From assembly GCF_036417845.1 (NCBI RefSeq), contig NC_089985.1, forward strand, positions 34,368,583 through 34,432,582: a DNA stretch of 64,000 nucleotides, in the 5' to 3' direction. Shown piece after piece: positions 40,501 to 51,800 of this stretch. The stretch comes from Apteryx mantelli. Lineage: Eukaryota > Chordata > Aves > Apterygiformes > Apterygidae. Both the position numbers and the translations under genes were made by a program. The stretch's first letter is position 1. Every line of letters begins with the position of its first letter. The notes below the pieces were generated by a model. That model did not search any database and was not told the origin of the DNA. It saw only the letters and a list, made by a program, of their open reading frames with translations.

Positions 40501-43500
40501 TTTTAATTTAATTTAAATGTTTAATTTTATTCTTAATTCATATGGACAATTACAGACATGGATAAGATTGCTTCAATGCACACTAAGGAAATTATGCTAT
40601 AGCCACACTGACTTTATAAACCAGAAGCAACAACAGTAATTCTTCATATAAGAATTACTATATAGCTACTTATAAAACTACATAATTTACTGAGGTAATT
40701 ACAAAAATTACATATTTAATTAGATAAAAATCTCTTTAAAATGTCTTTAAATATAACAGAGACATATTAAAAATATTAAGGATGTGCAGAAATGCTATGA
40801 AGAAAACAGGCATAAGCTACTTATACTAAAGTATCATGCACAGAAAGAGTATCCAAAGTAAAGAAAACACAACAAATTAGAATTTTGATTGTCCAATCCA
40901 TCTACCACACTGATTTTTATTTTAATGTAATCAACAAAAATTAAGTATAGCTTAAACAATAGAATACTATTAAGCATATGTTCGAGGCTTCAAAAGATGA
41001 TGATTATTTTGACAGTCATCAGCTTTTCTTTTCCAGATCGAATTTATAAATTGCTCCTAAAAATGCAGAAAAGTAAAATAAAATAATTTGTGAACTGCGT
41101 TCCATTATTCCATTAATTGCAATGGTTAGACCAGAAGTCTAGGAAAAGTCTAAGGCCCCAAGCCTGTAATTATCTCTTGCTGAACAGGTCTCTAAGCTCA
41201 CAATAAGCTCCAACAGTCTCTGAAGCTCCATGCAGGGACGACAGTTTGTTAACAGAGCAAAAGTTGCAAGCTTAGGCCCTGGCCACAACAGGAATCACCC
41301 AGTTCCAGGGGCTGTAAGGGTAACTCACCTACTTGTAAGAACTACAGTGTACCAGGGTGGTGCTGAGAGTGCTGCTGTACTCTATAGTCCAACCTTGACA
41401 TCTTCAATAAATGACAAGGTAATTCAATACTCGTGTCACCGCCATGGGTCAGCATCCCACCTCGGTGTTTGTACACACAGACCAAGCCCTGAATTGATCT
41501 AACTCCGCAAGTCAACCTGTGGCATCAGAACTCATGTCTTGAGTTACATACCTTAAATATTTCTTGTTGATGGAACAACCAAAGTATCCCTTCCTCCTGC
41601 GCTGTGCAGTTTCATTTACAGATACAATAATATCAACATTTCCTTCATTGTCAGTGTTTGACATTTACATTACAGCTTATTCTGCACCCGCGTAGCTAGC
41701 TAGGTGTTCTTAGCTGACTATCACTTGACACACTCAACAAGAACTAGAAGCTCTCCGGACAACTCAGCCAACCCTAAACTGCAGTGCCACAAACAATTTC
41801 TTAAGAGCAAACATGGCTCAAATAGAGAAATCACAGAGAACAGCATTTGCATTACAATATCATAGTAATCTTAACAAGTACCTGTACTATCAATGTATAT
41901 ACAACAGGAAGACCAAAACAGACTAAACTTTCTTTACTTGAGACTGCTATACTGCTGCAGATGGAGGTAAAAACCTTGATTAAACCATTCAAACTCTTTG
42001 CTCACATCTCAGGGCTGGCACACCTGAACAAGGAGATACAGTTATGTAATTGCCGGCATGAACTTGGGATGGAGAAATGAACTTTTAGCCGTTACTTTAA
42101 GAACATACTCTTAAGCAAAGTGCTATTCTGAGTTTTCTTCAAATGAAATAATCTTGCAGTCTGAGAGACATTTTGAGGAAGATCTCTAAGTACAATTACT
42201 TCTTCCTAGAAGGAAAAGTGTATTTCAGTTTAAACATTTTTACTACTCTCTACTTAGAAGTCTTTTACAGTCTGTTTATAGTAATATATTGACACAGCTG
42301 GGATTTGGATTCCAGAGTTCCCAAAAGAAAAATAGCTGAATAAAGTCCACAATAACCATAGCTCTAACAGGCCAGAAAGATCTCTTTTTTAATTCATGTT
42401 TTACTGCTGAGAAGCCACCAACATTAATTCTTTAAAATGTCTTCTTTAATACTCTAAAAGCCTACTGATTTTTTTCTTCCTGAACAGAAAGCTGCTTCTA
42501 CCTGGGCAGACTTCACATCTACTTTCACTAACTACTAGTGACTGCATTTTCAACACAACATGTGAATCAGACATGCAACCTGCATTATTGCTTCGCTGCT
42601 AATGGGAATTGTGCGCCTAATTTACCATGCACCATACTTTAGAAGTTCTCTCTTTGCAGCTCTCGTGCTCTCTGTATTTTAATGATGAACGGGCAGGGGC
42701 CTGCAAATGTAAACCACTGTCTAAAGGCTTAACAGTGGTAGTATTTATTACAGAAGGGTCACACAAAAAATAAAGACGGTTCTTAAGAATGCAAAAGGAA
42801 AGGAAAGGAATGTTTCATTTAAAAATCTTTTTCCTTCTGTTTAGTAATGTTTCCCTAGTACCTGAGAGGCCAGCAACTTCAAATGCAGCTTGAAGAAGTA
42901 GGAGGCTTCCCTTTATCACCTCTTTCTCTCCAAAATGCATCATAGGCTACTCTCTACTTAAAAATTAGTAAATAAACAAACAAAAAAGTAAATAAATGGG
43001 TCAGCACACTTTTGTAAGCAGCAAGCTGTTTTTCCACATTATCTACTAGAATTTGCATGGAAACGATAGGAATCTGAGAAGTATTAATATTTTATATATG
43101 GTATTTCCCGTGCTCACTGTTGATAGAATCCTTAGATGTTTTTCATCAGAAAGCTAAAAAAAAAATCTGGAAAACCTTAATAATAGTGAGCAATTCCTTA
43201 AGTATGTGGTAAGACATTCAAACCCCATTTCACCCTCCCAATCCTGCTGTCAGTCCCAAGACACTGTAAACTGCATCACTGAAAAGACTGGAGTTAAAAA
43301 TAACCACTGGGGGGGGGGGGGGGCAGTTAAAGAGCAGGTGGCTAGAGTATGGGGAAGAAAGCAAATACTCCCTAAACAAAGCAGTGAATGAAGGTGAATA
43401 TACTCTCTGACCTTAGAGAATGCTAATTCTTAACAGTACAACATAAAAATGCATTAGGTACCAGACACACACAAAACTACAGCCAAACATTATCCCTGAT

Positions 43501-46500
43501 ACAGCTTTACTACTTCTGGCCATGCACAATCATACTAAACTGTACGGATCTTATTCTGGAGAGAACTACTTTAAAAATATATATATTCACATTCTTGTAT
43601 TTTGTAATCCAAGACATATTTAAAACTCAGCTTGGAAGAGTGCTTTAATCCTCTAGATCATTTGCCATAAATAAAACCAGGGCAAATTAGTGCCTTGTCT
43701 GGTGCATCAGGGTGGAGAAAAACTGCAAAGGCCTATGATCTTGGGGTTTCCTGATTCCCAAGTAGGCAAGGGGAATGAGGCCTCGGGGCTGTGCACATTC
43801 TTCAGGGAGTTCAGGTGAGGGATGTGGTAACCTCCTCCAGGACAGTGATTTTTCTCCCCTCTGCTCTGCTCCCTAGAGCTCTGGGCAACAGCTTCTCTCC
43901 TCCAAACAGTGATCTGTTGGGCATCCGCGTATCAAAATCATAAGAAAAGCCTCAATATTTCACAGTGAATCAGTACTGACTTCACTACTTTTCATTTGCT
44001 ACTTCTACTTTCAAGGCTTTTTTTTTTTAAAACAAACTGCAATTCACTGTCACCATGTGAAAGGCTGAAAACCCCACTACTCCCACAGGAGAGGCTTAAG
44101 TTTTAGTAGCAGAGATGAAGACCCAGGTCTAAAGTAGGATACACTGACTCCTAACTTTTCACTGAAATCAACATACTGATGGGAAATTAGGAGGCTGAAT
44201 TCTTGACGGAATGTTAGCTCAAGAGGGTGGTTCTATATTTGATCTGCAAGTTTAAAACAGCAACAGGCACGCATCTCCCACAGCTGCAATTCATCAGCAC
44301 AAAACAGCTGTCATCTCATGCAAAGAAATCAGAAGTCTCGAAGGTGAAACAGAAATGCAATTAGTTTGCATTAAGTCCAGCCTGCTGTGAGTACAGCCTA
44401 ACATAAATTACACATAATTTGAAACTCTAGGTTTAAGAGATCACCACAACAACTGAAGATAGATTCAGGATATAATCTATATTCTGAACGATTTGCACAT
44501 ATTGTTCACATACCCAAATACCTCATTTCTAAAACTAGAAAGGAAAGGAAGACCAAGGAAGTCTTTACATATCTACTTCTTGATTAGAAGGAGCACTTTT
44601 TTCACCCTATCATGAGAATCTCTAATTTATAATTTGCTGAAGCTGTCTCCACTGTCTAGTCGTTCATAAATTTTATATTGATCTTTCTAGAAGCTGGTTG
44701 TTTCTCTACTATTAAGAATGAGGCTACAAGGAAAGACCCTAGAATTATCAGTGGTTAACACTTCAAGTCATGACAAACAAACACACAGCCCGTAGGGCCA
44801 AATTCGACCTTTGTCATCCATGAATAGTTGCATCAAATTCTAAAGGTACCCAGGAGAGAACCTACCTCCATATTGTTCTAATGTTAGGAGCAATAATAAC
44901 AAGGGATATTTTGGGGAGCTCCTTATGCTTGGTATTTGTCCAGATATTGTCCAGATTTGTCCAGATACGTGATAAAATTAAAAGAAAAATCTTGTTTCAA
45001 TGTAATCAAGATTTATTATCAGTTGAAAAACAGGTGTCAAATTGATACAATGGAAACTCAAGTCCAATATTTAGAGAGAAGATTCAGCATTTTTCAAGGG
45101 TGTATTTTTTTTCCTTCTAAACTCTCCTGTCTCAGCTCAAGCAAAAATATATCACTCCTTCCTTAAAGTGAAAGAAAGGAGAGAGAATTCAGAGGCCATC
45201 TTCATTTCATTGCTGGTCTCACCACTGAGACTGCTGTCAAGTCTACCAACTAAATTGGTATTTTACGTTGTTCAGCCCCACTGCCTACAAACATCTGGCT
45301 GGTGCTCCATTCACATAAATTCCAGCTAACTACTTGCAGATGAAGAAACATCTTTCCATCCAAGGAAAATTTTAGAAAGCTCGGTGGAATCTACTGCCAA
45401 CCACATCATGTTTTTCAGATTGTGGAAACCTTGCCTATTTAATTTTATTAAAAAGCTAACTATAATGCTTATAATAAGTAATGACATTTTAATTGTGCAC
45501 AGTGTAACAATGACGAGCATTCACAGTCAAACATCCAGTTTAAATCTTTCGGAGGCTACTTTGAAAACCTGGCTCCAAACTTGCAGGCACACCTTAATGC
45601 ATGCTACAGCATGGGCACATGCTTCCTCAGACTCAGGTTTGTATGCGAATGAGACTCCAATCCACATGCAAATTGCGTGCACTCATTCAAGTCAAGTAGA
45701 AGAGCCAATACCCAATTTACATGCAAAAATTAAATTTCCAGATACACAAAGGCAGACATAAGAAAAAGCATGCTAAAGTCTGGATGCACAAATTTTAACC
45801 AAATTTCAATCACCAAGCAAACCTCCTTCAATACACCAGTACCACATTCTAATGGCAAATAAATATAAATTAGTAAAATAGTTGAAGGTATTCCAAGGGT
45901 ATCATCTTCAATGACAAGGATGAGCTTTTTATTGTCTTTTTTTCCCCATTTATTCCAACATAATGGTTAAATAAATGTTATAAACCAAAACAGAAGAGCA
46001 GTTGACTCAAGATATTTAAAATTTAAATCCAAATTACATAAACCTGCATTTTGTAACAAGTGTTTATAAAGGGACACTAATCATAAAAAGCTTTTTCATT
46101 ATGCTTTAACAATCCATTCTTTTTCTAATAGCATGGCTGTTTAAAGCCAATGCCAAAAAGGTCTCCAGTATATCACATTCTAATGAGCTACTGAAGAGGA
46201 GAGGGGCAGAAAATGAAAGGTAACACACTGTCAGTTATATAACAATAAAATTTAAAAAAAACTGACTGAAAGGAATAAAATAGTTTTACCCCAAATATTC
46301 AGTGCACTGCCTTTTATTTTTTATTTTTTTTAACTGGAACATATTGGTGTATTTTGCAGATGAAACTTTATTATCTTTTTCAGCATCTACTAGAAGTTCA
46401 GAGGCCCTTTAAAATACAGCTGTTTAAAATGGAACTCTAATTCAACCGTACCAACACAAAGACCTCTTACTATCATTAAAAACCCAGAAGTACACATTAT

Positions 46501-48865
46501 ACAATTTCGACATATATTGTACAACAGTAGCAGAAGACCCTTTTAACATTCTACGTCCAGTTGAACAACCACTGCTGTTCTTCAAAAGCTTTTCCATTAC
46601 TACTGATCACACTTCCAAAATTCATTAAAACTAGTCCCATTTAAGTCCAGCACTTACCACTACCTAGTCTTAGAAGCAGTACATCCTGTAGTCTCCTGTT
46701 CAAGTCTCTGAGCTCTTTCATTTCTGACACGAGTGCCCCGTACTCCTTTAGCTTCTTTGCCTGTTGAACAAGCTGTCTCCGCGTTCTCTCAAGCTCCTGT
46801 TGAATGTGCCTCATTTCTTCTTGCTGCTGTTGGTAACTCCTCAGCAGTTCTTCATACAGAACCCGAGGAACTACAGCATCGTCCATGTTGTTCATGCCTT
46901 CCGAAGTCTCCATAAAAGCTTCCTCAGGGCTGGAAGTATTACTGAGACTCATCCCATTTTGTTTTTCAAGACGAGCAACAACCGCTTCAATACTTTTGTG
47001 TGTACCTTCACTTTGTTTCCTCCCATCTTGTCTCTGCATGTTACAATAAAAAAAAATAAAATTAGAAGAGTGACACGTAATGCAAATTAAAATTCTACAG
47101 ACTTGCGGATGGTTAAGCTTTATTCTTCCGAAAAAGCAAGACAAAGTCTGCCTGCAAAAATGTTCTGCCTAACAGATTCTTATGGAGACATACACCATAA
47201 CTATTATGCACGTATAATTTAGCTAAGTGCATATACAAACTTCTGAAGCAGTTAGTGGCCTTTCTTTCCGTACTTGTGCAACATTTGCAAGCAGTGTGTG
47301 TTATAGGTCACTTGATTCTATCTACAAAGATAATTTATTTCTTGAAAAAATAAAGAAGCGTGGATCTGGATCCACTCCTTTGAAGTTTACCCCTAATGTT
47401 CAGATTTCCTACAACACTGGGATTTTCTGGTAAGTGAAAGAAAGAATCAATTATATGTTATGTTTGTCACCTGTAATTACACCAGAGATGAAAAAAGCAT
47501 ACAATACAAAGCTGTTTTAAGAACAGAGGGCTTGTCCTTCCCACATTTTGGGAGACAAAACCTTCTCTGACTATTCCTCTAGTACATTCACCCAAATGCC
47601 TGATGCAAGTGGCTGAGTTAACACTATCTGCAAAAGAGGGAACTGAAAACATAAAAGTTGGAGACAGAATTTATCATCTAGTCTCATCTCCCTGATCAAC
47701 TGATTCCTTCTATATAGTACTGCATTGCAGAGGCTTCATCTCCTGTGAACTTTCAGCAGAAATTTACCTTTGGTCTTCTGCACAAAATCCAAACCCTATA
47801 CAAATAAAAGCATACCTCTTCTAAGGGGCCTAGATGGTAATATTAAAATGTAACAGTATGGGTAAAAGTCTCTAGGTTTTATTAGCCAAATATGGAAAAA
47901 GCATTTGAACTTCCAAGCAACTGCAAGAAAGCAAATGTAGCTCATAGGTTAGAGAAAAGAAGCTGACACTATCAATTCCCATACCACAATATCCATGAGT
48001 AATGTGGCAGAAAATGAGATTATTTGATGTTATGCCTGCTCCACGCATGCTCTAAAAAATGCTGGCCCACCATAAAGAGATGTACTGGTATCATTCCTGC
48101 AGCTGCGAAACACATGAAGCCACAGAGCAGTATTTTATTCTGAAGGTTGGCAGACTTTTAAAGAAATCATCTGGTATCAAAAAATAAATACATTTACATA
48201 GTGGGTTTTTGGCATCTGGACCTAAAAAGGCAACTAGCAGTTATAATGGAGGGATGCAGTCTTGTCAGTTTGTCTTCTCGCCCACTGGTTTATTTGGGAA
48301 ATCTCATAGCACCCCTTTCAATTCCAAACAAGCAGAGCGCAACAGGTCACAAGTGCCACTGAGAACAGCTGCTCAACATTCATATAACTGGTGACTTTTA
48401 AAGCATTCTGGGCCAAAGTGAAACAGCATTGTTCCCAAAATCTCAAACGGCAATTAAAGTGTGCAGACGGTATAAACAGAAAAATGTTCGATCGCACATG
48501 AATCAGGTTTTTGAAAAGCTCATCTGTAAACTCTCACCCTTACCCCATCCCTCCCTCCCCACAGTTTGACCCAATTACACCAAACAATGTTTTTAGGGGA
48601 TCAAAAGCAGGCCTGAAATTCTTGAGCTATGACATCTGTATATGTCCCAAACACTTCCAAAAAAAAAAAAAAGGGGAAAAAAAAAAGAAAGAAAAGGAAG
48701 AAAAAAAAAAAAAAAGGAAAGACTTCAGTACCTTACTGTGTCTAAGCTCCACATCTTCTTCCCCATAATCTGTAACCTCCCCAGCTTCTTCTACGTGATT
48801 GAGAGAGAGTTTGGGGATTTTAATTTTCTTCTGCATCACACTGTTCTCAAGGTCAGTTTTGTCTT
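31381..48865 (-). CDS. BEND5: BEND5, BEN domain-containing protein 5 (exons 2-6; exon 1 outside window)
   Basis: Five minus-strand exons join in phase to give 344 residues ending in a stop. They match vertebrate BEND5 from the 'EDKTDLENS' segment to the C-terminus 'AKYNLQ'. Seen: an acidic linker (exon 2), a long Gln/Glu/Arg-rich coiled coil (exon 3), a linker (exon 4) and a BEN domain (exons 5 and 6). Known of the family: BEND5 is a BEN-solo nuclear protein related to Drosophila Insensitive; it binds a palindromic CCAATTGG-type site and represses transcription. Human BEND5 is 421 residues, so about 76 N-terminal residues are missing. They belong to a GC-rich first exon that is absent between 48866 and 64000, so it must lie upstream of the window or in an assembly gap. 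Intron sizes seen are 1698, 6361, 4450 and 3942 bp, and intron 1 exceeds 15 kb. There are no frameshifts or in-frame stops, so the gene looks functional. Confidence 0.97.
32012..32030. repeat. TA microsatellite
   Basis: A run of about nine TA dinucleotides inside BEND5 intron 5. Confidence 0.85.
32518..32700. repeat. Diverged tandem duplication, unit about 120 bp
   Basis: Two segments begin GGTTTATAACA and pass through GCATCATA, an AGTTATGAA or TAACTTCTTT stretch and TACTATGCAT in the same order, about 119 bp apart. The arrangement is an old tandem duplication or two copies of a short repeat. Confidence 0.55.
35484..35697 (-). CDS. BEND5: BEND5 exon 5: first half of the BEN domain
   Basis: 214 nt, 71 codons plus one base, from VHLGSGIWVD to HKLSIVR and a split Glu. 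The acceptor is CTTCTAG at 35698 upward; the donor is GTAGGT at 35483. This is the N-terminal half of the BEN fold, with IWVDEEKWHQL, the hydrophobic core NLAVMIWGTDVLKNRSVTG and a Lys-rich loop (ATKKKKDAVPKP). An A-run of eight bases encodes the Lys stretch. The sequence is nearly invariant relative to mammals, as expected for the DNA-contacting domain. Confidence 0.97.
38310..38400 (+). repeat. MIR-like SINE relic
   Basis: AGGGCAAGGAACTTAAATCT, then ATGTCTCAGTTTACCTCTCTGTAAAACAGG, follows the MIR order 'gggcaagtcacttaacct...cctcagtttcctcatctgtaaaatggg'. Confidence 0.6.
39800..39880. repeat. Relic of an old amniote repeat
   Basis: TGATGTAACTTTACTGACTTTGG followed by ATTCAGTGGATTTATG resembles the 'gtgtaactccattgacttcagtggagttac' core seen in many old amniote interspersed repeats. 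The family is uncertain. Confidence 0.35.
40148..40296 (-). CDS. BEND5: BEND5 exon 4: linker before the BEN domain
   Basis: 149 nt: two bases complete the Gly codon, then 49 codons from PAIELEKVKP to DKYILENGK. The acceptor is CTGTCTAG at 40297 upward; the donor is GTATTT at 40147. The segment is acidic at first (KPESIEPEPE) and then Pro/Tyr-rich (TSTYYPAPVPVMD). It ends on a phase-0 junction just before the BEN domain. Confidence 0.96.
43309..43323. repeat. 15-base G homopolymer
   Basis: Fifteen consecutive G on the plus strand in BEND5 intron 3. Length may be unreliable in the assembly. Confidence 0.9.
44934..44968. repeat. Triplicated TTGTCCAGAT motif
   Basis: Three near-identical copies of TTGTCCAGAT(A) in 35 bases. 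Confidence 0.85.
46658..47033 (-). CDS. BEND5: BEND5 exon 3: coiled-coil exon
   Basis: 376 nt, 125 codons plus one base, from RQDGRKQSEG to LLLRLGS and a split Gly. The acceptor is CATGCAG before AGA at 47033; the donor is a strong GTAAGT at 46657. The first ~50 residues form a variable Ser/Thr/Glu-rich linker that differs most from mammals. The next ~65 (from VLYEELLRSY to RRLQDVLLL) form a heptad-patterned coiled coil rich in Gln, Glu, Arg and Leu, which in mammals is almost identical. This implies strong constraint and probably a self-association or partner surface (inference). An open frame of about 108 codons on the opposite strand is only a shadow of this exon. Confidence 0.97.
47034..48731 (-). 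other. BEND5: BEND5 intron 2
   Basis: 1698-bp intron, phase 0. Its 5' end on the transcript is dominated by a 64-base all-pyrimidine tract that begins about 8 nt after the donor. The remainder is unremarkable. Confidence 0.9.
48659..48722. repeat. Pure purine tract beside BEND5 exon 2 donor
   Basis: Sixty-four consecutive A/G bases on the plus strand, with two long A-runs separated by G-containing spacers. On the BEND5 transcript it reads as a U/C-rich tract starting just after the exon 2 donor. Confidence 0.9.
48732..48865 (-). CDS. BEND5: BEND5 exon 2: acidic linker
   Basis: 134 nt: two bases complete a split Glu codon, then 44 codons run from DKTDLENSVM to GEEDVELRHSK. The acceptor is TTTTAG before AAGAC at 48866-48867. 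The donor is AAG followed by GTACTG, with GT at 48731-48730. The KKIKIPKLSLNHVEE segment is nearly identical to the mammalian protein. A basic patch (QKKIKIPK) is followed by an acidic stretch (EEAGEV, YGEEDVE). The donor departs from consensus at +5/+6 and is followed on the transcript by an almost unbroken U/C tract. Confidence 0.96.
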
Positions 48866-51800
48866 CTAAAACGTATATTAAAAATAAAATTTTGTTACAT
48901 TAATCAGTGTTCTTACTTCCGAATGCTACATGATTTAGGCAAGACCAGTTAAAAAAAACTCCCATGCTTCAATCCACTCATAATACTATGGATCAAATTA
49001 ATCCATGGTGTAACTCAACTGATACCCACTGACAATTCTAGAGTTTCAACAGGGGATCAATCTGGTCATAAACAAGAGTAAATATTCTAAAATGCCAAGG
49101 TAAATTTATGCGAGAATGATCAAATGTGTCAATGAACAGCTACTACTATCACTAAAATAAGAGTTAGAGATGCCGTAAATCAGACAACTTCCTAAAAAAC
49201 ATCTGTATTACTTTAAATTATGTTTACCAACAATATTTTCATATTCACAATCTGTTGCTGGAGTTCAAATTCTGCTTAGGCTTAAAGTGGAAGTGAATTT
49301 CTTAATTCATGCTATGCTCTAACCATCATCTGTCACCAGTACAGATCTATTTGCACACATGGCAGATTCTGGTGTTCTGCAAAGAGCAGGGCTGGAAAAG
49401 GGGATGGTGCAGGACACATTGAAGAGGCATTAGAGAAAAGCTGCATGCAGACTGGATCTGTACCAGAATTACTATGCTATCCCTGTTTCATTAGTTAATG
49501 GTCCCAATCCTTGGCCTTCAGACATACAAAACCAATAAATGGTCGTATTGATCTCTGAATCACAGGGCGGGGGGGAGAGAGATTCAAGTAAAATATTTTT
49601 CCAGGCTGAAATATGTCAAAAATACGTCAAAATTAAGAATTTCAAATGCATTATTCTGGAATAATGTTTGAAAGATTCTAAATATTCCTGAAAGGATACA
49701 GAGGAGGGAGAATCAAGAGTTTAGCCTCCCCAAATGTGCACTTGATCTTGAAAACTCTAGCAGAGCAGACAACATCTTAATAGATTCACAAGCTTAGCTA
49801 CCCGTTCAAGACACTCAGAAGGAGAGACACATTTATATTCTGAAGTGCTGTATTTGTACATTGAAAGCTTATGAATAAGAAAACATTTTGAGTCTTCTTA
49901 TCCACCTGCAAACTGTAATCCAGGAAATGTCCCATGAATATTTTTGAAAGTGCCAATGAGGATGCCATTTGTGACTGCTCAGTTGCACTGACTTTTACTT
50001 TCTCAAATTAGCATCTCTCCACAGGACCTCAAAATGGTTAGTGTTGACAGTGTAGAAAAAGGAAACAAAGGTAAATCACTGTTTAATGAGGAGCAAGGCA
50101 TTCATTAGAAATGAATTACACAGATGAATGCAATTCATTTTGTTACAGATAGAAATGGATCTCTTGTAGGCAAATGATGATATTACAGCCCAAGGCTATG
50201 TAAAGACAATAGGCACAAAACATGCAGAATAAGACATCAGACAACCTGAAATGAAATGCAGATGGTAGCAATAAATACTAAGACAGATGCAAAAGGAAAC
50301 AGATAAACAACAAAGAACAACTAGGTTTATTTTAGATCATTCTCCATTCCCCAGAGCACCACGGATGCTTATCCTGGTTAAACAAAAAGGCAATCCAACT
50401 GTTTAAATTTGAAAAACTACCTTTTCATTTATCTGAAAAATGTAGCTGAGTCAGAAACGTGAGATAGCCCATTTCTACTGTCAGAGAGTAGAGAGGAAAA
50501 TTAGAGAGCCCTGAATTAGATGGATAGCAAAAAAGACTAAGAAAAACTATGGAGGAGAGACTGATGGAATAAATAAATGCATACTGAATACAAAACAATT
50601 AAAACATTTTTCTGTGACTACGTATTTGGGGGCATCTGATAGGTTGATGGCTCCTTTGCTAAAATGTGTTCTCATATTTTCTTAGAGGAAGAAAAGCATA
50701 TGCACACCACAGGGCCAGCTTCTATAGACTGCTTTGTCAAACCGTCTTCCACAAAACCTGCCAAAGAAGCACTTCTACAGTTAAAGAATGCAGATAGGTT
50801 TCCAGGGTCCAAAATAACCCTTGGCCTCTTAACAAGATGGATACCATCCATCCGCTTCACATAGTCATCAAAATTGTCTGCTGGCAACTACCTTATGGTC
50901 AAAACTAGCCAGAACCCCATGCAAACTGGAAACTGATACTAGTCAGCCTTCCCCATCGCCAGAGAAAAGTCTTGAAATACGCCCAGAAAGGGCTCAGAGA
51001 GAGTAAAAGTACGTGCAGATTACGGCAGAAGTCAGCAGATACATTCTGACCAGAAAAAAAAAAAAAATTAATTTGGAAGAACAGAAATATTCTCCTCTTT
51101 GTTTGGGCTTTTTAATTTTTAAGTCAATTTATAAAGGTTACGAATAGGTTCGATACCCTGAACAACAACAAAAAGAAAATATTTAGTTTGGGGTCTAATA
51201 AAACAACGCAAATGTATCCGAATTCTTCATTGTCTCCTCTCCCCTCCCAATTTTTCAGTTCGCCCACGAAGTCTACGTTTGCAAAACTTTACTGGGGGAC
51301 TGAAGGTAGAAGTTTATACATTTCCTAACCAATGCTTAATCTGTAAATTATTAGTGTCTAACTGTCAACATGGTTCTATCATATTTTGCAAATCTTTTCA
51401 TTTGCTTTTTATATCTTACTGCTTCTCCTGTAAATGAACCTGTAAGCTGAAGAAAGTAACTCATTTTTCCACATAAAATTTGAAGAAACAATGTTAAAAA
51501 TGAGTTTATATAAGTTGAAGCTCAGGAAATTTTAATTTATTCAATCAACCAACAATTTTACGTTTGTCTGCCTTCCAGCAACAGTACATAAAATATTTTC
51601 TTACATATGTTCTGTTCTTTCTAGGCCTATTTATACTTAATACAATTGATGCAGTGTGTTGGATATGAAAAGGCTTTTTTTCTTTTTTTAAGTGCATTTC
51701 TAAACTCTGTTGTCTTCCACATTAACTGCAAACACAGCCAGAAAAATCTCATTCTGAATTTGAGGATAATGCTGGAATACTGGCTCTTGTTCAATAAATA

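Larger units (their letters stand above)
40297..46657 (-). other. BEND5: BEND5 intron 3
   Basis: 6361-bp intron, phase 1. No gene is supported. It holds a 15-base G run (43309-43323), a small triplicated motif near 44934-44968 and a fragment of an old interspersed repeat near 44796-44860. The rest is unique AT-rich DNA. Confidence 0.88.

Noticed and set aside
46764..47090. Plus-strand open frame of 108 codons opposite BEND5 exon 3
   Set aside because: It is the antisense shadow of a conserved coding exon; the protein has no recognisable character.
48511..48869. Lys-rich plus-strand frames
   Set aside because: They arise from translating the purine tract beside BEND5 exon 2.
51140..51170. 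GGTTCGATACCC resembling a tRNA T-loop
   Set aside because: No matching acceptor stem, D-arm or anticodon arm can be folded around it.
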